From the IMG/VR virus record IMGVR_UViG_3300046010_005997, positions 1 through 23,694 of that record: 23,694 nucleotides of DNA. One strand, written 5' to 3'. A model generated the notes under the pieces. That model ran no database searches. It was not told the origin of the DNA and was given only the letters and a program-made list of their open reading frames with translations. This DNA is from a virus. Each line of letters begins with the position of its first letter. Positions within the stretch are counted from its first letter, which is position 1. Positions 15,209 through 21,713 of the stretch are shown piece by piece. The position numbers and the translations under genes are program-made.

Positions 15209-15745
15209 ATGAAAACAGTAGGAGATAAGTTAGGAAGTTTTGCAGTTACTGGTGTTAAGCCAGGAGCTTTGTCATATGAAGATTCCTCTTTCGAGGTAAT
15301 CACGCAGGATTCGTTCCCAGGTAAATGGAAGATTATTGCATTTTATCCAAAAGATTTTACATTTGTATGCCCAACAGAAATTGTTGCTTATGATGCTTTA
15401 GTTAATGACTTTAACGATAGAGATGCTGTTTTAATGACTGGATCAGTGGACAATGAGTTCTGCAAGATTGCTTGGAGAAATGCCCACGAGGATCTAAAGA
15501 AGACTAATTCATGGTCATTTGCAGATACTGCACACCATTTGGCTAATGACCTTGGAGTTCACCATTCTTCTGGTGTAACTTACCGTGCCACATTTATTAT
15601 TGATCCAGACAATATTATTCAGCATGTTACAGTAAACAACCTAGATGTAGGTAGAAACCCAGATGAAACTCTTCGTGTGCTAGATGCTTTGCAAACAGGA
15701 GAGCTTTGTGCATGTAATCGATCATTAGGTGGAGAAACTTTGTAA
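15209..15745 (+). CDS. ahpC: AhpC-type 2-Cys peroxiredoxin
   Basis: A 178-aa peroxiredoxin that reduces peroxides and peroxynitrite. The peroxidatic cysteine is C54 in DFTFVCPTE; the resolving pair is C167/C169 in ELCACN near the C-terminus. The 113-residue spacing from C54 to C167 equals that of Mycobacterium tuberculosis AhpC (C61, C174, C176), and the CxC resolving motif is characteristic of that type, which is recycled by AhpD. The ribosome site AAGGAG precedes the ATG. The stop overlaps ahpD by TAATG, so both are made together. It is full length for the family. Host origin is likely; an actinobacterial donor is an inference. Confidence 0.93.
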   Translation: MKTVGDKLGSFAVTGVKPGALSYEDSSFEVITQDSFPGKWKIIAFYPKDFTFVCPTEIVAYDALVNDFNDRDAVLMTGSVDNEFCKIAWRNAHEDLKKTNSWSFADTAHHLANDLGVHHSSGVTYRATFIIDPDNIIQHVTVNNLDVGRNPDETLRVLDALQTGELCACNRSLGGETL

Positions 15746-16257
15746 TGTTATGGGTTGACCAGCTAAAAGATTCCTTACCAGACTACGCAAAAGACATTAA
15801 GTTAAATCTTGATGCTGTAATCAACAGGTCTACTATTGATCCAGAGCATGCAACATACTTATCTATTGCTGCAGCATTTGCAACTGGAAATTCTAAGCTG
15901 CTTGCATTTATTACTGCAAGCGCTACTGATGAAGTTGAAAAAAATGCAGCTTTAACAGCTGGTGCTATCATGGCACAAAACAATGTTTGGTACCCATACA
16001 TTGAGATGGCAGATGACCCAAACCTAAAGGGGTTGCCAGCACAGCTAAGAATGAATGCTATTTCTTCTCATGGTGGAACAACAAAGGCTAAGTTTGAAGC
16101 TTACTCTTTAGCCTCATCAATTATTGGCAAATGTCATTTTTGTGTTAAAGCACATTATGAAACATTGAAGGAAGAAGGCTACACAGTTGAGCAGTTGCGT
16201 GATATCGGAAGAATTGCAGCAACAATCAATGCTCTAGCAAAAATTCTTTCGGCTTAG
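15745..16257 (+). CDS. ahpD: AhpD-type alkylhydroperoxidase
   Basis: A 170-aa carboxymuconolactone-decarboxylase-fold protein that shuttles electrons (via lipoamide in mycobacteria) to AhpC and has weak peroxidase activity. E118, C130, C133 and H137 fall at the same numbers as the catalytic residues of M. tuberculosis AhpD; the site reads GKCHFCVKAH, with histidine at 131 rather than 132. N-terminal and C-terminal repeats about 85 residues each fit the duplicated AhpD fold. It is TAATG-coupled to ahpC and lies in the tRNA region, an unusual cargo for a phage. The nearest terminator-like element is the 16267 hairpin. Confidence 0.9.
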   Translation: MLWVDQLKDSLPDYAKDIKLNLDAVINRSTIDPEHATYLSIAAAFATGNSKLLAFITASATDEVEKNAALTAGAIMAQNNVWYPYIEMADDPNLKGLPAQLRMNAISSHGGTTKAKFEAYSLASSIIGKCHFCVKAHYETLKEEGYTVEQLRDIGRIAATINALAKILSA

Positions 16258-16266
16258 TATAAGTCC

Positions 16267-16289
16267 TTGGTATGACTTAAAAATACCAA
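16267..16289. repeat. Inverted repeat TTGGTAT-N9-ATACCAA between ahpD and tRNA-Asn
   Basis: A perfect 7-bp inverted repeat with a 9-nt loop begins 9 nt after the ahpD stop and ends 3 nt before tRNA-Asn. There is no T-run, so intrinsic termination is unlikely. It may be an RNA hairpin that protects the ahpCD message or aids tRNA processing, or an operator. Confidence 0.45.
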
Positions 16290-16292
16290 CTT

Positions 16293-16365
16293 TGCCCTAT
16301 AGCTCAGTTGGTAGAGCGTCGAACTGTTAATTCGAATGTCCCTGGATCGAGGCCAGGTGGGGCAG
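16293..16365 (+). tRNA. tRNA-Asn (anticodon GTT)
   Basis: A 73-nt cloverleaf: acceptor TGCCCTA with TGGGGCA, anticodon stem TCGAA/TTCGA with loop CTGTTAA, T stem CCTGG/CCAGG, discriminator G. The T loop reads ATCGAGG, with A instead of T at position 54, a slight departure from the usual TTC start. CCA is not encoded. It is separated by one base from tRNA-Lys, so the two are probably cut from one transcript. Confidence 0.9.
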
Positions 16366-16366
16366 C

Positions 16367-16439
16367 GTTCCTATAGCTCAGTTGGTAGAGCAGCAGACTT
16401 TTAATCTGCGGGTCGATGGTTCGAGACCATCTGGGGACA
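16367..16439 (+). tRNA. tRNA-Lys (anticodon TTT)
   Basis: A 73-nt cloverleaf: acceptor GTTCCTA with TGGGGAC, anticodon stem GCAGA/TCTGC with loop CTTTTAA, T arm GATGG-TTCGAGA-CCATC, discriminator A. CCA is not encoded. It reads AAA/AAG, abundant in this AT-rich genome. Confidence 0.93.
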
Positions 16440-16462
16440 CTATTAAATAAAAAGGGGGAAGA

Positions 16463-17518
16463 ATGCAAAAAGATACAAACACTAGGTCAATATGCTTTGA
16501 TGATATACTACTTGTCCCTAAAAAATCTAACATAGTATCTAGGGGTAATATAAATCTAGAGACAATAATTGGAAATCCAATTAGGCCAGAGGCCTTTATT
16601 AATTTAATAAATCCAGTTATTATGGCCCCTATGGATTTCATTACAAGTAACTCTATGATAAAAAAGGTTATATCTTTTGGTGGTCTTGCCATACTTCCTA
16701 GGTATACTAATTTTGGAGAAAGAATAGAAAGACTAAAGTTAATATTGCCCGAAGTTGATAGAAGTCGTCTTGGCTTTGCTATATCTATTGAAGAATCAAG
16801 AGATAAAAGCTGCATGGATCTTTTAAGCAAGCTTGGAATAAAAGTTTTGCTCTTAGAAGTAGCTTTAGGACATTTGAAGATTGTTGTTGACGCAGTAAAA
16901 GATCTTAGACTGTTAGTGGGATCTGGTGTACATATTATGTGTGGAAATGTCTCTTCTTATGAAGCTTATAAAGACCTGATGGATGCTGGCGCAGACTCAG
17001 TAAGAGTTGGAATTGGCGGAGGCGCTGCGTGTACAACTAGAATGGTCACAGGGTTTGGAGTTCCAGTTTTATCATCAGTTATGGATTGCTATGAAAATAT
17101 TGATTCTTCTGAAGTAAATGGAATAATATCAGATGGTGGAATTAAAAACAACGGAGATGTAGCAAAGGCTTTAGCTGCTGGAGCTTCGGCTGTAATGATG
17201 GGATCATTTTTTTCTGGGCACGATGAGTGTGATACAGACAAAAATGGCAGACATGTATTTAGAGGCTCTGCCTCATTAGAAGTTCAAAAAGATAATAACG
17301 AGGAGCTTACAAAAGACTTAACAAGTTTATATGTTGAGGGCGTATCAGGCTTTGTTTTATCTAAAGGATCAATAGAGTACTCATTAAATATGTTAATAAA
17401 TAATGTAAAGAGTGCTTTGTCTTATTCTGGATCAGAAAATTTAATGGAGTTTAGAAAAAACTCAACATATATTGAGGTCTCATCAATGTCTAATTTAGAG
17501 TCTATAAACAGAGTTTAA
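16463..17518 (+). CDS. IMP dehydrogenase / GMP reductase family protein without CBS domains
   Basis: A 351-aa TIM-barrel nucleotide oxidoreductase. [12 protein letters not shown] at the start, [17 protein letters not shown], the catalytic loop [12 protein letters not shown] with C190, and [20 protein letters not shown] (phosphate binding) follow the GuaB/GuaC order. The loop has GGA where typical enzymes have GPG. The two CBS domains of IMPDH are absent and the length is near GMP reductase (about 345 aa), so direction (IMP to XMP, or GMP to IMP) is open; VEGVSGFV is compatible with either. It has a strong AAGGGGGAAG ribosome site. It would steer purine pools during infection. Confidence 0.85.
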   Translation: MQKDTNTRSICFDDILLVPKKSNIVSRGNINLETIIGNPIRPEAFINLINPVIMAPMDFITSNSMIKKVISFGGLAILPRYTNFGERIERLKLILPEVDRSRLGFAISIEESRDKSCMDLLSKLGIKVLLLEVALGHLKIVVDAVKDLRLLVGSGVHIMCGNVSSYEAYKDLMDAGADSVRVGIGGGAACTTRMVTGFGVPVLSSVMDCYENIDSSEVNGIISDGGIKNNGDVAKALAAGASAVMMGSFFSGHDECDTDKNGRHVFRGSASLEVQKDNNEELTKDLTSLYVEGVSGFVLSKGSIEYSLNMLINNVKSALSYSGSENLMEFRKNSTYIEVSSMSNLESINRV

Positions 17519-17538
17519 ACGATATTGTTATTTTAATT

Positions 17539-17547
17539 TGATATGAT
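17539..17547 (+). promoter_or_regulatory. Extended -10 promoter TGATATGAT before the kinase/nucleotidyltransferase gene
   Basis: TG-A-TATGAT (17539-17547) is an extended -10 element in the 65-bp gap after the guaB-like gene; no good -35 is seen at 17 bp. The 9-mer ATTTGATAT (17536-17544) covering it recurs at the promoter before the nuclease gene (23119-23127). A 5-bp inverted repeat GATAC-AATTG-GTATC (17545-17559) overlaps the expected start site. Confidence 0.5.
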
Positions 17548-17583
17548 ACAATTGGTATCTATCGCAAAGGGTTAGGGAAATAA

Positions 17584-18345
17584 ATGATTATACAGATTAT
17601 CGGCCTTCCAGGCTCAGGGAAAACTGAATTAGCCAAAGCACTAAAGGAACGCATAAATGCTATTCATCTTAATGCAGATGAGGTTCGTGCAACAGTAAAC
17701 TCTGATTTAAGCTTTACTCCAGAAGACAGAATCGAGCAGGCAAGGCGAATGGGTGAGATGGCTCGTTTAATTGCTAAGCAGGGTGTTGCTCCCGTCATCG
17801 TTGATTTCGTATGCCCAACTGAAATAACTCGTGCAGCATTTGGTAAGCCAGACGTTCTTGTATTCATGGACACTTTAGCAGAAGGACGCTTTGAAGACAC
17901 TAATAAAATGTTTGAGAGACCAGATAATTTTGATGTGTCCTTTATTAGCCATAACCTTAATGCAGATGCAAAGGCCTCACACATTATTGAAAAGTTTGGA
18001 TTGCATGATTGGTCAGCTCCAACGACACTGATGCTTGGACGTTACCAGCCATGGCATGAAGGACATCACGCTCTTTATAAAGAAGCGGGAAAGAGAACAG
18101 ATCAGGTGCTACTTGGAGTACGCAATACATACAACACAAGCGAAAAAGATCCACTTAAGTTTGATCAGGTAAAAGAATATATTGCCAAGGATGAGTTTAT
18201 GGATGGCGCATTAGTACTAAGACTACCTAACATTACTAACATTGTATACGGTAGAGATGTAGGATATAAAATTGAACAGGTAGATTTGGGGGCAGACATT
18301 CATGCTATTTCTGCTACGCAAAAGCGTAAGGAGATGGGTATATGA
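17584..18345 (+). CDS. APS-kinase-like (CysC) domain fused to HxGH nucleotidyltransferase
   Basis: A 253-aa two-domain protein. Residues 1-125 look like adenylylsulfate kinase: Walker A GLPGSGKT (7-14), LNADEVRATVNSDLSF in place of the D-G-DNVR...LN-DLGF region, then EDRIEQARRMGEMA. Residues 145-253 are a cytidylyltransferase/NMNAT-like domain: GRYQPWHEGH (HEGH 158-161) and ISATQKR (242-248). This is not an ATP sulfurylase fusion. Possible reactions are sulfate activation, a NadR-like kinase plus adenylyltransferase for NAD salvage, or activation of another metabolite. AGGGA precedes the ATG. Similar phage genes are often annotated cysC. It overlaps the next gene by ATGA. Confidence 0.82.
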   Translation: MIIQIIGLPGSGKTELAKALKERINAIHLNADEVRATVNSDLSFTPEDRIEQARRMGEMARLIAKQGVAPVIVDFVCPTEITRAAFGKPDVLVFMDTLAEGRFEDTNKMFERPDNFDVSFISHNLNADAKASHIIEKFGLHDWSAPTTLMLGRYQPWHEGHHALYKEAGKRTDQVLLGVRNTYNTSEKDPLKFDQVKEYIAKDEFMDGALVLRLPNITNIVYGRDVGYKIEQVDLGADIHAISATQKRKEMGI

Positions 18346-18617
18346 TAGATAAATTTAAGAAGTGGTTTTTTAAGCCAAACCAACATATACAGGTGAGATA
18401 CAACACTAAGGTAGGAGATGGAGATCTTTATTGGCGTGTGGTAGTTGATGGGGAAGAGACTCTAGCAAGTCATATTGAGATTCGGGGGTATATGTACGGA
18501 GAGTCAAGCATTGTGGGTGGAGATCAAAAGATGAATATTGCTTGTGACGGAAAGATTTATTGGAGTGGAACTCGTGCCAAAATTGAAACAGGACCAGGAC
18601 CAGAACTTCTGCCGTGA
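18342..18617 (+). CDS. Conserved-looking small protein, unknown function
   Basis: A 91-aa, beta-rich protein: HIQVRYNTK, LYWRVVVDGEE, SHIEIRGYMYGESS, MNIACDGKIYW and a Gly/Pro-rich end. It is soluble, with a single cysteine and no catalytic motif I can name. It is ATGA-coupled to the kinase/nucleotidyltransferase and GTGA-coupled to the DUF2061 gene, so it likely acts with them. From memory, similar proteins lie next to cysC-like genes in other aquatic phages, but I cannot verify that here. Confidence 0.7.
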   Translation: MIDKFKKWFFKPNQHIQVRYNTKVGDGDLYWRVVVDGEETLASHIEIRGYMYGESSIVGGDQKMNIACDGKIYWSGTRAKIETGPGPELLP

Positions 18618-18817
18618 TAGTTTCTAAATCAAGATCACTAATTAAGTCTTTGACATGGAGAGTGGTTGCAATAATCACTACATTTGTTTCTGCTTATTGG
18701 ATTACTGGTGAAGAAATCGCTGCGCTAAAAGTCACGGTATTGACAAATACAATTAACTTTATTCTATACTACGCACATGAGCGTGGGTGGAACTATATAC
18801 AATGGGGTAGAAAATAA
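18614..18817 (+). CDS. DUF2061 small membrane protein
   Basis: A 67-aa protein with the DUF2061 signature: SLIKSLTWRVVAIITTFVSAY (first membrane span, residues about 9-30), a polar ITGEEIAALK turn, and VTVLTNTINFILYYAHERGW (second span) ending YIQWGRK. GTG 18614 overlaps the upstream stop (GTGA). In bacteria this domain is found beside or fused to sulfate-activation enzymes such as CysC, so its place after the APS-kinase-like gene is meaningful. Its activity is unknown. The stop overlaps the halogenase ATG (TAATG). Confidence 0.87.
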   Translation: MIVSKSRSLIKSLTWRVVAIITTFVSAYWITGEEIAALKVTVLTNTINFILYYAHERGWNYIQWGRK

Positions 18818-20340
18818 TGCCAAAGGAAGTTGTAGTAGTTGGTGGTGGAACAGCTGGCTGGCTTACTGCACTTATGGCAAAAAAATCTCAACCTAATTTA
18901 AACATTACTGTTATAGAATCTAAAGAGATAGGTATCCTGGGAGCTGGAGAGGGATCCACACCACACCTAAATACTTTATTTGAACACCTTGGCATACCTT
19001 TATCTGACTTGGTAAAAAATTGTGATGCAACAATAAAAAATGGTATTAAGTTTACAAATTGGAATAATGATGGGGACTTCTTCTATCATGGATTTCCAGC
19101 AAAGGACATGTCTTTAGGACCTAACTTTTCTAAATCCCCATTTGTAGCAAATAGCACACTTTTAACAATGAGTCTACTATTAAACAATGGATTAAAACAG
19201 GTGGACTTTACAGAAAAAATTTCAGAAGAAAACAGAGTTCCGTTTGTATTTAAATCTCACAATGAAAACGATCCAACATTATCTTACGATAATATATCAA
19301 GTACTTCAATTCACTTTAATGCGTCCAAGCTTGCAAACAGATTGAAAGAGATTGGCCAAGAGCGAGGCATAAATGTAATTGATGGCATAATAAAAGAAGT
19401 TTTGTTGGATGATCAAGGAAATATTAAGTCTTTAGATTTAGAAAATGTTGGAGTAATAGATTGTGATTTTGTATTTGACTGTAGTGGATTTCACAGGTTA
19501 ATTATTGGAAAAACATTTAATTCAAAGTGGAAAAGCTACAGCGACTTCCTTCCGTCAGATTCTGCTGTTCCATTTTTTATTGACGTAACAGATGATATTC
19601 CTCCGTACACAGAAGCCATAGCCATGAAGTACGGTTGGATGTGGAAGATACCTCTGCAAAATAGATTTGGATGTGGGTACGTTTACGACTCTTCTTTAAT
19701 ATCTGAAGAACAAGCAGTAGAAGAGATAGAAAATTTTTTAGGGTATGTTCCAACATATCCAAGAAAAGATAAAGGAGGATTTAATTTCTCCGCTGGGTAC
19801 TTTGAAGAGCCGTGGATAAAAAATTGTGTTGCAGTAGGTTTATCAGCAAACTTTATCGAGCCACTTGAGGCCACATCTATTTGGGTTAGCATTATAGGAC
19901 TCTCTCATATTTTTGGAACACCCGATTGGATTAATGGCGGGTCGGATGAAATAAGGAATCAGTTTAATAGCACTATAGCATCAATGAACAATGACATAGC
20001 TAGCTTTATATATTTTCACTATATGACTAAAAGACAAGACACAGAGTTCTGGAAAAAATTTTCTTATGAAAATGCACCAGAAGATTTAAAGAAACGAATC
20101 GATCTTTGGAAAAATAGACTTCCAAATAAGACTGATAATGGAGAAAGATGGAGCCCAAATAGTTGGTTTATTATTGGATCATTTCAAGAAACAATTAACA
20201 AGTCTATAGCATCAATTTATATCGATGGTGAAGACGATTATAAAAAAGGATTAGACGTGTACAATTATTTTGTTGGGTACCAAAAAAGCAGGGCTTCAAA
20301 ATGCGTTAGCCATAATGAATTTTTGGAGGCTCTAAAATGA
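18817..20340 (+). CDS. Flavin-dependent halogenase, tryptophan-halogenase family
   Basis: A 507-aa FADH2-dependent halogenase. The FAD site is GGGTAGW (9-15). The catalytic lysine equivalent to PrnA K79 is K74 in ATIKNGIKFTNW, the family WxWxIP motif is W274-M-W276-K-I-P, and FIEPLEATS (E351) carries the glutamate equivalent to PrnA E346. All catalytic elements are present, so the protein should be active. The family makes HOCl/HOBr-derived halo-lysine; a viral member from a cyanophage (VirX1) prefers iodide. Substrate is unknown: free tryptophan, a peptide or another small molecule. No flavin reductase is seen here. It overlaps both neighbours. Confidence 0.93.
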   Translation: MPKEVVVVGGGTAGWLTALMAKKSQPNLNITVIESKEIGILGAGEGSTPHLNTLFEHLGIPLSDLVKNCDATIKNGIKFTNWNNDGDFFYHGFPAKDMSLGPNFSKSPFVANSTLLTMSLLLNNGLKQVDFTEKISEENRVPFVFKSHNENDPTLSYDNISSTSIHFNASKLANRLKEIGQERGINVIDGIIKEVLLDDQGNIKSLDLENVGVIDCDFVFDCSGFHRLIIGKTFNSKWKSYSDFLPSDSAVPFFIDVTDDIPPYTEAIAMKYGWMWKIPLQNRFGCGYVYDSSLISEEQAVEEIENFLGYVPTYPRKDKGGFNFSAGYFEEPWIKNCVAVGLSANFIEPLEATSIWVSIIGLSHIFGTPDWINGGSDEIRNQFNSTIASMNNDIASFIYFHYMTKRQDTEFWKKFSYENAPEDLKKRIDLWKNRLPNKTDNGERWSPNSWFIIGSFQETINKSIASIYIDGEDDYKKGLDVYNYFVGYQKSRASKCVSHNEFLEALK

Positions 20341-20621
20341 AATTTAGAACTGAATGGATAAATGCATTAAAGACAATGAGACATAGAAAGTATTGGGATA
20401 GACCTAATACTGTTGAATTCTTTGCTTTCATGACAAAGATATCTATTATATTCCCAGGCTTATTATTTGGTAAGCAATGGTGGTGGCTATACATATTTGC
20501 CATAGTATCAAGCCTTGCGTTGATCTGGTCATCAACAGTAAAAACTCTACCCACAATAATTTTGTTCAACATACTTTGGACAATACTGGCAGCGAGTGCT
20601 ATAATTAAGCATTGGATATAG
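20337..20621 (+). CDS. Small multi-span membrane protein coupled to the halogenase
   Basis: A 94-aa protein joined to the halogenase by ATGA. An N-terminal basic soluble part (residues 1-25) precedes hydrophobic spans about 27-45, 47-65 and 70-90 with aromatic residues (KQWWWLYIF) at the membrane edges. No family is recognised. Coupling suggests it anchors or transports the halogenase product or substrate, but that is an inference. Confidence 0.72.
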   Translation: MKFRTEWINALKTMRHRKYWDRPNTVEFFAFMTKISIIFPGLLFGKQWWWLYIFAIVSSLALIWSSTVKTLPTIILFNILWTILAASAIIKHWI

Positions 20622-20640
20622 AAAAGCCCAGCTTATTTAG

Positions 20641-20649
20641 TGGTATAAT
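20641..20649 (+). promoter_or_regulatory. Extended -10 promoter TGGTATAAT
   Basis: TG-G-TATAAT (20641-20649) is a perfect extended -10 element, without a recognisable -35, in the gap after the membrane protein gene. The predicted start, about 20656, lies one base before an ATG at 20657. It can drive the 29-aa ORF and the SGNH and carbamoyltransferase genes downstream. Confidence 0.65.
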
Positions 20650-20656
20650 ATATAGT

Positions 20657-20746
20657 ATGAAAAAAATAATAAAAAAAATATTTTATAAAATAAAGTATAG
20701 AAAAATATACAAGTCAATGAAAAATAAAAAAGACTTTATTTATTAA
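20657..20746 (+). CDS. Possible 29-aa cationic micro-peptide, leaderless
   Basis: A 29-codon ORF in the otherwise empty gap between the membrane protein and the SGNH gene. It starts 7 nt after TATAAT with no ribosome site, as for a leaderless message. The peptide has 11 Lys and 1 Arg against a single Asp, with Ile, Phe and Tyr spaced so that a helix would be amphipathic. It might be a membrane-active or nucleic-acid-binding peptide, or a leader. The region is very A-rich, so a chance Lys-rich ORF cannot be excluded. Confidence 0.4.
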   Translation: MKKIIKKIFYKIKYRKIYKSMKNKKDFIY

Positions 20747-20768
20747 GCTGATTAGTTAGGGTATAGAC

Positions 20769-21713
20769 ATGACAAATCCTTTTGTTTTAGATATGATTTC
20801 TCTTGAAAAAAACAAAAATTATCCTGCAAGCCAGTGCTACCACTACGGTTCTTGTTCTAAAAATTTAGAGTGTTTTAAAAGAAACAGGGGACCAGCTGAA
20901 AGCAAGATGGTAGACTATATTGATCAATGTTGCTGTGCAAGTTTCCCCTGCGTTAACTCTTATGGATTTAGCTCTGATGAATTAACCGATAAACACGATG
21001 GATCACATTTGCTTTTTGCAGGATGTTCTTATACTCACGGAAGTGGGGTAACTAGAAAAGAAACATGGGCACATATAATTTATGAAAAAATATCTAAAGA
21101 AAAAAAATGTTCTGGATTTTTTAACATAGGTTTTCCTGGAACTTCTATACTAGAGCAATCATTTATGATTTTAAAATACATTGAAAAGTTTGGTAAGCCA
21201 GAAACAATATTCTGGCTAATTCCTCCTACAGATAGAGGGTTTTCTAATTTTCAGTCTAACAATATAATAGATATGGAAGATAGTCCAGCTAATGAGGATC
21301 ACGTAAATAATAAATTAAACAAAATGTATGTAGAAAAAAATAAAGGTGACACACCATTTTATAGTATAGATTTAAATGAATTTAAAAATTATATAGGTTA
21401 TTACAGCATACACTCATACTGCAAAACAAATGGTATAAACCTGTACTCTTCCCACTGGTACCCAGAGCAAAACAATGAAGATTTAAAATCAAAATCAATA
21501 TTTTATGACCTATCAAGAATAAAAGACCTTGATACTTTTTATATGTGGGAGGCCGAAGATATGATAGAGTTTTGTGATAAATTCTCAAAAAACTATACTG
21601 GAGAAAATAAAAAATTTTTACAGATGGCTAGAGACAACTCACATCTTGGAATTGCTCCACAAGAATTTTGGGCAGATTTTATTTATAGCAAATATAAGAA
21701 GGAATCTAGTTGA
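20769..21713 (+). CDS. SGNH-hydrolase-like protein
   Basis: A 314-aa protein. Block I is FAGCSYTHGSG with the nucleophile candidate S87, block II is the NIGFPGTS segment, a third block is IFWLIPPTDR, and block V is D289-N-S-H292 (DxxH), completing the SGNH catalytic layout. The N-terminal 60 residues hold many cysteines (CYHYGSC, CCCASFPC), possibly a metal site. The family includes esterases and O-acetyl-modifying enzymes, so it may add or remove an acyl group. The TTG-started carbamoyltransferase overlaps its stop, suggesting a shared substrate. No signal peptide is visible, so it should be cytoplasmic. Confidence 0.75.
   Translation: MTNPFVLDMISLEKNKNYPASQCYHYGSCSKNLECFKRNRGPAESKMVDYIDQCCCASFPCVNSYGFSSDELTDKHDGSHLLFAGCSYTHGSGVTRKETWAHIIYEKISKEKKCSGFFNIGFPGTSILEQSFMILKYIEKFGKPETIFWLIPPTDRGFSNFQSNNIIDMEDSPANEDHVNNKLNKMYVEKNKGDTPFYSIDLNEFKNYIGYYSIHSYCKTNGINLYSSHWYPEQNNEDLKSKSIFYDLSRIKDLDTFYMWEAEDMIEFCDKFSKNYTGENKKFLQMARDNSHLGIAPQEFWADFIYSKYKKESS

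Noticed and set aside
16235-16263. TATAAG after the ahpD stop as a promoter for tRNA-Asn
   Set aside because: There is no -35-like hexamer at the right distance and the spacing to the tRNA is unlike the other tRNA promoters.
16378-16830. Long minus-strand reading frame across tRNA-Lys and the guaB-like gene
   Set aside because: It is antisense to a tRNA and to a clear enzyme, with no ribosome site or recognisable domain; all minus-strand frames in the window look like shadows.
17584-17960. Plain cysC (sulfate assimilation) annotation
   Set aside because: The C-terminal nucleotidyltransferase domain and the altered DGDN loop make the substrate uncertain.
20621-20641. AAGC-CCA-GCTT hairpin after the membrane protein gene as a terminator
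   Set aside because: The stem is only 4 bp and no T-run follows.
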